DNA of 64,000 nucleotides from Sitta carolinensis (Eukaryota > Chordata > Aves > Passeriformes > Sittidae): assembly GCA_032173965.1 (NCBI GenBank), contig CM063288.1, positions 19,379,501-19,443,500 of the forward strand, written 5' to 3'. Within the stretch, counting starts at the first letter, position 1. Every line of letters starts with the position of its first letter. A program made the translations under genes and the position numbers. The notes under the pieces are model-generated. The model did not search any database. It was not told the origin of the DNA and worked only from the letters and a program-made list of their open reading frames with translations. This document shows, in pieces, positions 1-23,159 of the stretch.

Positions 1-670
1 TACTGCTGCCATTTCAGGAACCATATATGCACTAACAAGGGAAGAGCAGTATTTAGGATCACAGGGAAAAGATAAAGATAGCCTAATACTTAAGGCTGGA
101 ATGCAGCCTTGGTAAAAAGGACAAACATTTTGGAGGCTTTGCTTGCAGGATCAGAAACATCATATATAAAATGTGTGAAGCTAATATTTTTTTATATATT
201 AGTCAAAAATAGTCTTTAATGTAGAAAATCTAGTTATGCCAAGCGGTCATTTCTTCATATGTATACACATATACACATGGATGTCAACAGTGACTACTGT
301 GCATATATACCATGTGAGATGAATAGGTCTATTTGTCTTCCAAGAGTCTCTGTCAGATTAATTTTAAATGACACCAGTTTATAAATGCCATGTATCTTTT
401 GCATTAGCATCATGCCATGCTCATTACATTGCAGTGGCTGTTTGCTGATGCTGCAAAAGAACTTAAGCAATATTTCAAACCTTAACTCTTCCTCTTTTTG
501 CCATGGACTGCAATTTCAATAAAGGAGTAGAGATGCCGGTATTGTTCCTGCAGAAGCCGCAAGGAACATGTTGCTGCTTATTAGCAGACTGTGATTTCTT
601 TCAGGTCTTGCAGGACGCTTAATCCCTCTAAACCTTTCCGTAAAGGCTTTCTATCTATCAAGATAGTAAA

Positions 671-689
671 GGGGGGGGGTGGGGTGGGG
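671..689 (+). other. G-run with G-quadruplex potential
   Basis: Nine G, T, four G, T, four G: four or more runs of at least three G separated by single bases, which fits the intramolecular G-quadruplex pattern. No gene is associated with it. Confidence 0.55.
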
Positions 690-3600
690 AGAGAAGATGT
701 GGAGCATAGGCTTTTGCAAGGTTGTGATTTATGCAGGTTCAGGGCTGTTTGGTGTAGTGGTACGACACAGCACCGGGGTCAAGCCACAAGAAACACTGGG
801 GGCAGATCAGAATATTCAATTAGCTTCCTGGCACCTCTGAATCACAAAGAGAGGATAAGATCTCTCCATCACAAGATCCAGAGCTGCCGGGGGAGGGGGA
901 GACATGCCCTCTTCAAATCTCCCTCCTCCCTCCCACCCTCACTCCTTTCACTGTAGGGGAATAGTGCCTGAAACATTCCTTTCTGCACGGAAGGTCTTTT
1001 CCTATTGTTGTTTTCTTTGTGTTTCAGTGTTGCCAACTTACTGGAATTCTTGTCGTGGTTTCACAGCAAGGCTCAGGCTGACCAAACGGAACCAGCTGCG
1101 TTTGTGTATGGGGCCGCTGCTGCTTTAATCTCCCAGCAAGGCCGATGGGGAGGGAAGGAAGGGATCCTCAGAGGGGAGCAATCAGATCTGCTCTCTACAG
1201 ATGGGTGCCTGCAAAGCCAACACACAGACTGACCGTACTTAATTGGAAGAGGGATTGCTTACAGCAATTCACCCGCCAACAACACGAAGAGAATGCAAAG
1301 AGTGCTTGTGAGCTGCAACCCCGGGCTGGGAGCTATGTGTAGTCTTCTATGTTTGAAGTGACCTGGATGCAAGCTTTGGGAGGCACCTACCTGTTTCACT
1401 CCCTCACAGCTGGCAGCCAGAGGTATGCTCCTTCCCCATTCACCATCACCATTTCTACACATCTGTATTTCCCATAGGTGAGAGGCCAGAAGGACTCTCC
1501 AACGGGATGGTGGAGATGCTGTTGACAGTGAGCTGAGATGGTGGGTCACACCCTTCCCAATTCTTTGCAATTACAAGAGAAAATTTACATTTAGAGACAT
1601 ATAAATTGATAAGCCCAGATATTTTACTGCTGAATAACAGTAACAAAGAAGCCAATGCAGGATAATGCTATCCTCTGTTTACTTCATCTAAAATTTTCTC
1701 TTTTCACTTTACCGTGGCACCTCATCATCCAACCAAAGGGACCCTGTCCCACTGGATACCATTAAATGGGACTTCTTCGAGACTAGAGACGTCAAGATCA
1801 GAATAAAAACTTCTCAAGGATTTCCCATAGCTACACCCAAAACTGCCAATGTGGATGCAACACATCTTTCTCTTGACTGCTCCTATTGGCAGCTCATTAT
1901 TTCTGACTGAACTAGGCCTAGGGATGTTTAGTTGATTATGTATTTTTAAGAAGATACATACTAAGTCTGTTGGAAGGTTAGAGGGAGAAAACATAGGCAA
2001 TGTTGTTGTTCATTGAACTCTGCTTTTAATTCAAAATACAGTGTGGATGTCTTTGCTTGCCTGGTTTTTAGTGTAAGCAAGCACTCAGAAAAGCAGTTAA
2101 AGGTGTAATTTAGAACTAACAACTACGCTGCTTACTTATTAAAGATACCTGTTAAGCAAGGAAGTTAAAAATTGAAAGGCTTCATTTTTGACCAAGGGTC
2201 AGCCTAAATTAGGGTCCAAACTCATGCAGTTCTTCACAGACAGAAACATCTGGGTTGATGTATGACTAGATAGAGATAGAAAGCTGATGGTAAAGGAAAG
2301 TAAAAAGACATATATACATTCACTGTAAGAAAATGTGGGTCAGATCTGTAAATTTGTCTCTTCTGAACTTCTTGGAGCTAGGACAGTTTACAGAGGCTAA
2401 GGATCTGCCCAGTGCATTATCCAATAATGCTGTAATTGCCATTGGCATTCAGTAATCTTGTGGTCAATCTGTCCTTGGATAAACCCAGGTGCTTCCACAT
2501 AGAAAACATTTTAAGTTACAAGCTGTGTTTCCAATTTCACATTTAAAGTTTAATCATTAAATCCTATGCCTTTATCATGACAAATATTTTTGTTATTTTT
2601 GTGTAATTATACTAAAGCAAATCTACATTTTAAACATACTAAAGCCGTGCTTATTTTTTGGGAGAACACTGGTAATGACAAGTCATACAAATCTAAACTA
2701 AAGACTGTCTCTCTGCTTGGGTAATAATGTAAGTACCCAACAGCAGCAATGAACTCTTCAGATTTCATCCATCTTTGGTGTTCTACAGTCTAATGTGTCC
2801 CATTTCTTTAACTGACTCTTAGTTTTACAGCCAGCAACAATGTGTGCATGTGCATGTGTGTGTTAGAGGCTTCCTTTCTTAAAAGGCTACTAATGGCAGG
2901 AGGTCTCTTTAAAGATACTGTTTTTGAGACATTTCCTTCACCTAAGGCCCACTTCACTTTGCATGAAAGCCATCAGACTTCAGGGAGAGCAGATTTGGTG
3001 GTTTCATGGGGATCTACAGTAACCATGTGTATTTGGACTTCAGCACTTTTTTTTTCCAAATACATGTCATGAGCAGAAGTTTCCTTAAAACGTCATGTTT
3101 TAGAGAACATGCATCTTGTACAAAGAACCAGTATTAATTTCCACTCTACAACATATGAAAAAAAAAACACAATCAGACAATAGCTCCAAGTTCACCAAGT
3201 TTCTCATATAAACCAGATCACATTTTACAGTATCTAAAACAATGGAAATTATTTGCCAGGGAAGTATTTTCTTCCAAGGATTTAGAGAACATACACCAAA
3301 AAAAAAAAGAAAAAAACACCTAATCTCAAACTAAGTAAAAGAGATCCTTAGTTGATATAATTCCCAAACATCTAATGCATATTCATAACTAAAGCACAGA
3401 TTTCCACAAGACTGGATCAAAGGTGGGTCTCCTACATGAATGTGAGAAACATTAAGCTGAGGAGATGTGAATTGGTCCAGAACAGAAATCACAGAGTTAG
3501 AATTACACAATGTAGCTGGCACTAAGGTGAAAATTTCCTCAAGGTCTTCTGGTTAGTGACATATTACTTCTCTCTTTGAACCTGGAATTATATTACTGCA

Positions 3601-6475
3601 TCCTGGAACAAGAAGCAAGGACACGGGAACCATGTACTTTTTTGGTAACTGCCACTGAACAAGTGAGACTAGTAGAGAGACAGTCAGTAAAGGAGCCTCC
3701 AAAAAACCACAGGTATATTTCATCTGCAGAAATGGGCTTGTGGTAGAGTTTAACAGTAACCATATAGAGATGAGAGAGGTTTTTTTTATTTACCTGGAAG
3801 GCAGAAGAAATTGGAGAAAGATTAAACAGATTGCAGTTGTCTGGTACACCCTGGAGGTCCCTGTGCCCCATCCTAGAAACACAGTCACAAAGTAAGGGCA
3901 AGTATGCTCTACCCCAGCTGCATCTTTAACTACCAAAGATCTTGGTACTTGCCTTACCGCAAATGGATTTCTTTGGCACTTTCTCTGTCTCTAAGGAACA
4001 AAGGTCCTCATTTTTGCTCCAATTCACTGGCCCTTCAGTGCCATTCTGCCCTGCAAGGAAGCAACAAATGGGATTTGTACTTGAAAAGGAATGGGAGGTA
4101 AAGAAGCATTTGCCAATTACTTATGATCTAAAAACTTTTTAAGGGTATTAACAAGGAAAATAGGATGGGCTGGAATGACTCTGAATCTCCTTTACTCTTT
4201 TCATTGATTTACTTTCCTATTAATAACAGATATGAGGTCTGTTCAGGACAAACACCTTTGTAAGTGGGACTCATACTAAAATTGGTTAGGTCTTGTTCCT
4301 CCAACAGCTACAATGAAATGCTTGAGAGATCACAACGGCAGTCAGTCAAAAGACCTCAGAAAATAAATAATAAGACCTCACTAGTATTAATTAGAATTCC
4401 AGGTCAAATCCAGGGTAATAACAATAAACCAATGAGAACATGGTTTAACAGTACAGGGATTGCAGTTGACAGATTCTCACAGTTTCAATATGTATAACAG
4501 AACATCAGCATTCTAATGGCCTAACTCTGAATTTTCTGAAAAAGCCTCCATGCTTATTGAAAAAGAGAACTAGACATCAATAGGCCTATTAAATAACATC
4601 TAAGAAGAAACTTACTGAGTGTATGGTGAAAGAATAACTACCCTGCAACACCCTGTGAACAACAACTACTGATTTGTATACAGAGATATTTGTAGTATAA
4701 ATATATTTTTATGTTAAATTAAACAGAAAAATATGAAGAAAATTATAGCTCAAGATAAGCCACACTGTAGCAATTCTTAACTGATTGCTAAGGAACAATA
4801 CCCAAAATATTTGGTTTGAAAATAGCAACTGATTCAGTCAACCTGCAAAACTACTTTGACAAGAAGAGACCAAACTCATGAATGCATGAGGTCAAAAGGA
4901 TTACAATAATTAAAAAAAAACCAACCTCTCTCCTCCTTGGGGGACTTGTTCACAGGAATGAGATATAGGACAGTTCAGTGAGCACAAACTTTGGTAAGGA
5001 GGGTGACTGGCTTGACTAGTCCCCCCTTCCCCCTTTATCCATGTTTTCTCAGAACTGCAGCACAGCCATTCCCAGTCCCTTTTGTCCCCTCAGTCAGCAG
5101 ACCCCAGGGGGAGCACTGGCAGCTGTGCCCACTTCACAGCACAGCCCCACAAATGCACCATAGAGCGGCAAACGGCAGCAGGGACACAAGCGACTCAAAC
5201 TGACTGTACTGCTCATGCCAGTGTCTCACAGGTTGTACCTAACTAACCAGAGGAGCAGGATAGCATGCCTGGAGAAGCTACAGCCACCTGAGCTACCACA
5301 GAAAGAGTATATAATGTTATTTTCATCGCCGCTTCAGAGTATACAAAATTGTGAGGGAGAAGTTAGGCATCAAAAATATCGTGATGGCATGATTTGTACT
5401 TTGCAAGAGAGGTAATTGAATTCCTCCTTCCTTTCAGCATAGTTTTTGCGTTCAGAAGTTATTACTGTATAATCCAGTTTCAAAACTTAAGATATTTCCT
5501 CATTAGGATACATCTAGAGACCTCGGCATAGTAAAGGCTACCTCCTGTTGCTTTACTGTTTTGAATACATGGTGATCAGCATTATGAAGGATGAGATCTC
5601 AAAAGCCACATGGAAGTTACTTTTACAGTAAGAAAAGGAACTTGAAGACATTTTGGACATGCAACACTTGAGTTTCTAGTGCAGCTGCACAGTAGCATAA
5701 CCTGAAGAGCATATTCAAGAACCTGAAACACATTCTTGACTCCTTATACCTAAATTCTCACTGGAACAGTAGCTTATGAGTTCTAAAAATATGAATGAGA
5801 ACAGCTAAGTAATATATCCATTGTAATTACCGATACCTTAAAATGCTTTGGAGGGGCTGTTTATGTTTTTGGTTTTTTTCTTTAAGATAAATAATTGTGC
5901 TAAAGTGTCATTGTAAGCCAGAGTCAGAAGCTATTAAAAAAAAAAAGGAAAAGGAAATAGGAAGTTACATACCATATCCCCAAGTATTAAAACTTCTTTG
6001 TTCCTTAAGAGCCACTTTAATACTTGGCCTTCTAGAAAAACTGAAGCTATGTCACTTTGTGTCAGATACTTTAAGAGATACTAAAGAAAATGCCCTCAGT
6101 CCCCATAATCCTCTGTGGCTGATTAGGTACAGTAGAAGAAGTTGTTTCATTCATTTGAAGGCCATTACCTTGAGCCCTCATATTGACCTGAAAGTAATGT
6201 TTTATTCATATTGTAGTGTTGTAGTCAAAACTCCAGAAATAATTAAATGGTCAAGCCTCAAACCTTAGACCTTTGATTTATTAAGCTGGATACCCGGTTA
6301 ATTATTGCATGATGAATAAAGGGGAGTAGGGAGCCAGCAGTCCTGATATATTAATATTGCCATCTTCCTGTAAAAAACTGATGGGTAATCAAATACATAT
6401 TGATAAGGATGCCTTCAGTTCCACAAACATTACAATTATTTCCACGGATCCCATTTAAAAACCTTCCTTCTAAAG

Positions 6476-6534
<59 letters not shown>

Positions 6535-6538
6535 AAAG
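6476..6538 (+). repeat. Long A tract (about 49 uninterrupted A)
   Basis: A run of A from 6476 to 6524 followed by GAAG and more A. It is not preceded by a recognisable retrocopy or SINE body. The poly-Lys and poly-Phe open frames across it are artefacts of the homopolymer. Confidence 0.9.
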
Positions 6539-9500
6539 ACATTAGGTTAAATTCAGTCTCCATTAGACTTTGGAGGCAAAAGTCCAAAGTTCAGTAGTTT
6601 CAACTAAGATTCATCGGCAGTCAGTGAACAGCTACGGGTATATCTATTATTCAAATGAAACACAAGATGCCTGGACCTACTACAGGAACAAAAGAGAGCA
6701 CTTTTCAATAAAGATGAGAAAAACTCATGCCTGACTTTAGAAATTAGATTTCTAGTTTTCCTAGATATAAGCACGAACTTACTGTAGTCAACAATCAGTT
6801 CTTCCAATCAACCTTTCAAACAATCAGTCCCTGAATTTTTATTAGCTGTTGTTTGAGTGGTGCTCAGGGTTTGATGCCTTTTGAGTGTAATGAAATGATT
6901 CAGCCTGAAGTGCAAAAGCACATACATACAAATGGTGAAGTTTTAAAAAATAAAAGTTGTTAAAAATTTGTCATCATCCAACAGGCAGATAGTGATATTA
7001 AGAAATACTGAAATAAAGACTAGTGAATAGAAAGTCTGCTGATCCATCTTTACCTTTTCCAGCAGAAATCTCTCTCTCTATACATATATCCAGCAATCAA
7101 AGAAACATAGTGAAAATTCGAGACAAAGATTCATACCCTCTGTAATCAACACAGGCATCCCACACCATATCTGTTTAGTATGATTTAGTCATATCTGTTC
7201 CTTTATGCACCTCGTTGTCAACAGTCACTGTGGATTCCACCTTGCTTGGGCTTTGACAAGTCTCATAAGTGTGGCAATACATTATCTTTAGATAAGCTTT
7301 TTCATATTTTAAATCAACTGAGACAAGTGAGCTTCAATGAAACTTACAGAACACATTCAAAATATGTCAAACTCTTCTAATGTTTTACTGTCATTCAACT
7401 TTTCCATGTCATCAGACAAATACTTAAGCACTGACTAAAATCAGCAGAGATTCAAATAATATATAGTGTTAGCATCAGCACTCTTCCATTTCTGCACCAA
7501 ACTCTTTTTAATAAAAGAGAATATTAAAACCAAATATTACTCTCAGAGCTACAGCACCAAAAACTATTTACTGTTCTCTTAATGGAAGTCATGGTCTTCC
7601 CTTTATTTCTGTTGCTACACTTGCACTTATCGCAGTATGGATTACATGTTTTTCTATATTGCTCTTTCATTTTCCTTCATTCCCAGTATATTTTGGTATT
7701 CCTAGTATTTCCTTGCAGGCATTAATCTGCTTTTTTAAGGATTAAGTTACAAGAGACAGCAAAGAGGAATTCAAGCAAAACCAATATAATCAATACACGC
7801 AGAAGTCCTTACTACTCTTACAGAAAAACAATTGCTTTTTATGTGAACTGACATATTGATCAAGTTGCAGTAGGAGATAGAAAGTCAGATTCACAACTAT
7901 GAAACTGCTGATTTGAACTAACTTATCAGTATAAGAAAAGCCATACAAACTTAATACAGTTTAAGATCACCTGAGCAAATCTTACTCCAGCACACAACTA
8001 GAATACATGCCAGAAAGAGATGAAGGTATAACACTATAACTGCTACATTTTCCTACTTACACAGATCCCTGGAAACTGTGTTTGAGATAGAACATTTCAT
8101 TGACTACTTACTATGTCTGTGATGTTTAAATTCCCATAAACCAGGATTAGGAAGGACAAAAGTTACTTGAAAGACACCTGTCATTATCTCACACTCATCC
8201 TGAGTTAAACACAGTGAAAGACTAGGGATTTGAGGGCAGTTTTCCATTTTGGTTTGACCTTTAGGTTTTAACAGTATAAGGTTATATTAGAAAAAAGCAA
8301 TACAAAATATCATTCTCTCCGGGATTCATCTAAAGGCTAGAATAAAAGAATAAAGGATTTTCCATGTTCTAGAATACCAAAGAGAGCCATTATTATTTTT
8401 GAGATTATAAAACCTGTCACAACTGACTGATTTCTACAGGGACACAATTGCACTCCATGCCCTCAATCACATGCTGCAGGAAGTGGTTTTTTTTTTCCCC
8501 TCCATAGCAAAAGGCAGTTTCTCATGGATCACATTCCCAAAAAGATGCTAAAGAATCTATCATCCCTGCTCATATGTCACTATTTCTAAATATAAAAGGC
8601 ATAAGGTTATTTCAAATAAAGTTTTTAATTAAAACCTACCATCTAGGAGCCTAACCATGTTTTTACAGTGTTCCATCCAATTAACTTTGCATTCTAATTT
8701 ATAATTTTAATTCTTTGTGTGCCACTATCAAATGAGCATGTAAAATTATTCTCATAATTTTTATTACTAAGGCATGAATAATAATTGCACTGGAACCCAG
8801 TAGTTTTATGTAGTCTAGATATAAATTTAAACTTTGATTTTATTTATAGACATGCACAGATTCTAAATACAAACAGTATTTAGCTGTTAGCTGTCTATGC
8901 GGGAAACACAATAATATGTTAACTGACGTTTGCAACACACACAGATTTATGATACAACCATTCTGCTGTCATAGCAGCTTCTAGCTAGCTAAGTTACATC
9001 AATTGTTTTCAAAATTTCAAAAGCTGGTACTACATTTTAAAGAACTATTAGCAACGTCTACAAACCAGATAAGCATTTGTAGGGTAGGAAAATCCAGTTC
9101 ACACACTAAGATTTAATTCTGGTATCAAATTCCCAATAGAAAACTAGGTTCCAAGATACAAGATGATTGGTAAGATTTACAGGGACTATGGGAGTCAGAA
9201 ACCCTTCAGCCCCTCCTTCCTTTTGCTACCTCTCTTCCATGGCATTCCCCTCTCAGCTGCTGAGCAGGGCTCAACTGTAAGCAGCTCTTAAAATGTGCAT
9301 TATGGCTACAAACAACCCAGGAACACAGCTGTATTTCATGTGGTCTAATTGAAAATATCTTCATTGGGTTCAATTCATTGTGTATTTGTGAAGAACAAGA
9401 GCAGACAAATAAGATGTTGGCTCAGAACACAAGTTGAATTAAATCAGTACGTTTTACAGAAAAGAGCATAGAACTAATACAGTGATTTGGGGAAAAGAGT

Positions 9501-10732
9501 AAGGAAGTCGAAAAAAAAGTAGGTGTGTCTTCCAGTGTCTCCAACACAACCTACTGTCCCAGATAGCATCAGTCTGAATGTGCTATATATAGCACAGAGA
9601 CTCTCATACCAGATTCCTAAACAGAAGTTTTGCCCTTGATTTAAACACCTACAGGAATAACGCATTTGATAGATTTTTGATACATTGCTGGCATACATGC
9701 TTGCAGAAGCACAAAATCAGCTGACAGCAGGCATTTAGCCTTCTGTGCAAAGAAGTTCAATACTTTTAGGGATTTCATCACACGCTATTCCTCTTGTAGC
9801 ATCCTTGTAACTCATTGTTCAACTTAGAATCCAATCACAGAATGAAGAGGTCAAAAATAAATGTAAATATCTATAAGCAGTTTGAATACACTAAATATTG
9901 GTTTTGTGGATTTACACTAGAGGATAATAAAATATTCTCTCTTAATTTTAATGTCAGTTTGATCTTTATGTCTTCATTCCCCTATCTGCTAAACAAAGCA
10001 GAGATGGTAACTCCTGTCACTTTTCTTAAACTAAAACAATACACACCCACTGTTAATGAGGAGGATCAGAGGTAAAGTTTTCCAAGGAACATTATCATTT
10101 ACAGACTACTTAAGTTTGCAACTTAAGTCAGTTTAAACAAAGCAAAACTAAATTCAACAATCTGGAAGAAACCTCTCAGATTTCGGTTTGCAGTTCTTTT
10201 AGTATTTGATTTACAAAATTTTCCACAGAGGATGAATGATTAAAAGGAGTCAACAGAATCTTTTCTATCAGCTCAAACACAACATCAAAAAAGAGCTCAG
10301 TTTCACACACAGATTTGCCAAAATGAGCTCTATTTTCTTTGACTTTGCTTTTGTGTTTGCATTTGTGCACATTAGAAGCAGACTCAAATTCTACAGCTAG
10401 AGTCTGCTCTTTTTCTGAGCAAATTTCTTAAGGTGAAAAAGTGGGAGATGGTTGGAAGGAAGCCTGATTCTTTTAATCTTATCTACGCAGTCCTGAAATG
10501 AGTTTCAGCTGAAGATAAGGGATGTCAAGTCACATGCCTTTTCCCCCTTAGAGTTTGTATTGTGTGTGGGGAATGATCCCATTTCTGTAACACCAATGTT
10601 AAGCTACTGCAATTCCAGCATCTTTACAGATGTTCCTGATATGCACAAATATGAAGACAACTAGGTATAGCCACAAAATTTAACTGTGGCAGTAAAATTA
10701 GGACTACCATCTACTTCCACTGCAATGCCATG

Positions 10733-10735
<3 letters not shown>

Positions 10736-10766
<31 letters not shown>
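10736..10766 (+). repeat. A tract (about 31 A)
   Basis: Uninterrupted A homopolymer in intergenic DNA. I see no retrocopied gene immediately 5' of it. Confidence 0.9.
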
Positions 10767-10767
<1 letters not shown>

Positions 10768-13638
10768 CCACCAAACAAACACATGCTTTGCCTTTGAAGT
10801 GATCTTTACTCAGGCTGCCCCTGGCTAAAAGGGTTTAAGGGGAGGAGGTGAAATTTTCCCTCATCTCTGAGGTGACATTTAACAGACCTGCAAAACAGAC
10901 ATCAGCTGTGATGATCTACTCAGGAAGGGCTATGCCATGAATGACTTCTAAAAGCAAATAAAATAGTAATGCATTCAGTACATTTAAAGTCTCATTCTTT
11001 GACAAAGGACTTCTTCCTAGTTGACTTTATCTTCTTCTTAATAGTAACCATTACCAACAGGGCTGAGACAGACCAAATACCTGACACAGGGAAGACTGCA
11101 GCAAAGAAACACAATATTCAAAGAATGCTACCTCAAAATCCTTGTAAACTGCAAATTCCTCCTGCTTGTATTTGACAGAGTAACACTGAACAATGCACAG
11201 CATGCTTCATAATATACAAAGATTGGAACCAGAAGCAAGCATTTACATTTGAGGCAACATCACTTTTTTCCCCTCAAATTATTTTAAAATCCTTCCAGTA
11301 GAACTGTATATACTTCTAGTGAGGTAAGAAGTTCAAGTCCAGGCTAGAGTTCTCAAGAGGTTCTCAAGCCAAGGAGGCAAAAAAGTCTAAAATCCACTGT
11401 TTTGCACCACAGCACAAGTAACAGGCAGGTTATTTGTCTAAGTGGTTGCTGCTTTGTCTAGGGCAGGCTCCACGAGCATGCAGAAAAAAAATACTGCAGT
11501 TTGCTAACCTTACAGCATCCTTTAACATCTCCCAGTTCCAGCTTAGAATCATCATCCCGGGACTCAGCAACCTCTGCAGTAGTTGTTATATAACTCATGG
11601 AAGGGAGTTTAGAACCATATTTTGAGCAGTTCTGTCTCACAGTGCTCCTAGCATCTCTAATGTCTACAAACCACTGTGAAATAATAACTAAAGATGCTCC
11701 ACAAAAAAAGGTCACTAATCTGTAAATTAAACTGAGTTCACAGATCTACATAAAAAACTGCCAAGAACGAAAAAGTGTAACAAAGGTGCTTCAGGATCCT
11801 GCTCACAGGCACTAGGTCTTTCAATGCTCTCATATGCAGCTAGCATGTATTTGACGTTCTCAGCTCAGCATACCATCTCAAGAATATAAGCAATACAAAG
11901 ATAAGAACTTAACTTTAACCAGAAGGAACATTCCTTCTCAGTTATGACACCATCATTCTTGAAAAGTTTTATCAGGGTAAAAAGATTTCCTGAAAACATG
12001 AGCAATAAATGCAGTTAATTAAAAGAAGTGGAGAAGAAGCAGACTGTTAGGTTACCTTTGGATCCAGAAAAAGAAAAGATGAGCTTGTAATTTGCTCACT
12101 TTAGAAAGCTTCTTAAATGAATTTCACTTAACAAGCATTATATTTTTACACATGCCTTTGAATTTGATTGCTCTTTTCTGAAGGTCTTTGTACTCTGAGA
12201 TGATCCAAAACAGAACTCATTTTAACCACTAAAACATTACAGAATATTAATAGTCATAAACAGAGTGTAGTGAAACTAATTTACTACTATTTGATGCTCT
12301 GTATGCAATGTTTTTATTTCCCTGTCCGTCATGTGAAGATATGGTTAACATAAAGAAATGCAATATAGCCTTAGACATTTATTGTGTATGCAGTATCCAA
12401 AGCTCAGTAAAAAATACCTTTGTGAAGAGAGTGTAGAAATCTATTGTTCAAAAATGCACTTTATTTTCCACAGTATAGAAAATCTTCAGAAAAACTGAAG
12501 ATTTTCAAGAGGATTTCAGAAAAGATAGCTGAAGATTTTTCACATTATAATAACGCTAAAAAGGTCCAAGTTCTTATGAAAAGGAAAAGTACATGCAAAG
12601 GGCAGCGATATACTAAGCAGTCTAGGTTACCTAACAAACTCTCTCAGTCATTGCAATAGGCAAGGCTATTCATACAAGAGATTGTTCCTGCGTCTCCCTT
12701 TTTCTCTACTTCAAGGACACCTCTGGTAGCCCACACCACATTACAGGCCAGGTAGGAGGAAAAAATCAGCTATTCCCATTCTGATATTTCTAATCCATAG
12801 GTAATGCACAACACCCAAACAGACCATTCAAAAGAAAAACTATAAAGACACCTACCATAGTAAGTGTTTTGGTCTCTTTTTGAACCAAAGTAGCTACAGT
12901 GATAGCACTGTTACTCGTACATGACATCAATTTCCTGAATTTTTTTTTTTTTTAAGCTGTTGGCTGTAGCACCGATGTTAATAGCCTTGTTCTATCAGGC
13001 ACCCTTGTTCTATCAGCCACCTCTCAGCCAACCTGTGCAGTCAGCAACAACCACTCAACCTTCAAGCGCGAATCAAGGCTGACACCCCGTGGACCTATCT
13101 TGTAACTGATTTATTTTTTTTCCCCTCAATCTGGTTTTTTAAGAACTGAGGCTCCACATTGAGATTCTACTCCACACCTTCAAGGACCCTTCTGAAAAAC
13201 ATTTTAAAAGATTCAGTTGTTCAATAACATACGTAAGGTAAAAAAAATAAATCAGCTTGACTTCATCCAGCTTGCGTCGACTTCCGGATGGCGTCCTCGC
13301 CAACTCAGGGACAAAGCTGTATTCGGAGTATTTTTATTTTAAATTTGAAAGCGATAGGGCACTGCAATTAAAATTTGGATACGGCTTTCACGTCTTTCCA
13401 AATTAAAAATGACACATCTCACCTACGTTAAAATAAACCCCAAAGCACCAAACAAGCACACAGCCCCGCCAATGCGCGGGGCTCAAGGCGGCGCTGGCGG
13501 GGCCGCGAGCCTTCCCGAGCTTTGGCGCCTCAGCCGAGCCGGGGCGGGCGCCAGTGCGCGCGCGCTCGCCGCGTGCGGCGCCGCAGCCAATCCCGGCGGC
13601 CGCGGGAGCGCGAGGCACCACCCAGCCTCGCCTTGCCC

Positions 13639-13652
13639 GTTGCCAGGGCGGC
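13639..13652 (+). promoter_or_regulatory. Possible RFX X-box half-site
   Basis: GTTGCCAGGG, about 40 bases upstream of the BBS5 start codon, matches the left half of the RFX X-box (GTTGCC). The right half is degenerate. Known biology: BBS genes in nematodes and vertebrates are RFX/DAF-19 targets through X-boxes. Its role here is inferred. Confidence 0.4.
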
Positions 13653-13681
13653 GCGCGGACTCGTCAGGGCGGGTGGCGGCC

Positions 13682-22975
<9,294 letters not shown>

Positions 22976-23159
22976 TATAGATTGGCACATTTGTTTCCTA
23001 AGCAGGGAAAAACTCACTGTTCTTGCTGAATTTAGATCTGTAGAAGATAATTTAGAAATATCAGAGTAGCAGAGAAAGAACATGCCAAAGCTCTAAAGAG
23101 CAGGCAAATATATATAATAAGTCCTCAGGCTATGTCATAAAAGAAAGGTTACTCAAAAA

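Larger units (their letters stand above)
1..13260. other. Intergenic DNA upstream of BBS5, no gene supported
   Basis: AT-rich sequence without any open frame that looks coding; frames are short and none resembles a known family. In human the next gene on this side is LRP2, but I see no LRP2 exon here. The stretch 590-1400 is richer in G and C than its surroundings, and contains a G-run and short ORFs without recognisable domains. The rest carries only simple repeats: A tracts near 6.5 and 10.75 kb, and short TG/CA-rich patches near 250 and 2840. Distal enhancers or a non-coding transcript cannot be excluded by reading alone. Confidence 0.6.

Noticed and set aside
739..790. tRNA-like A-box (TGGTGTAGTGG at 750) and B-box-like GGGTCAAGCC
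   Set aside because: The boxes are only about 15 bases apart, too close for a tRNA, and no acceptor or anticodon stem can be drawn.
1049..1085. TGTCGTGGTTT resembling the LTR terminus seen at 39.85 kb
   Set aside because: Similarity stops after about 11 bases; likely chance.
6351..6597. Poly-Lys and poly-Phe open frames
   Set aside because: They are translations of the A49 homopolymer.
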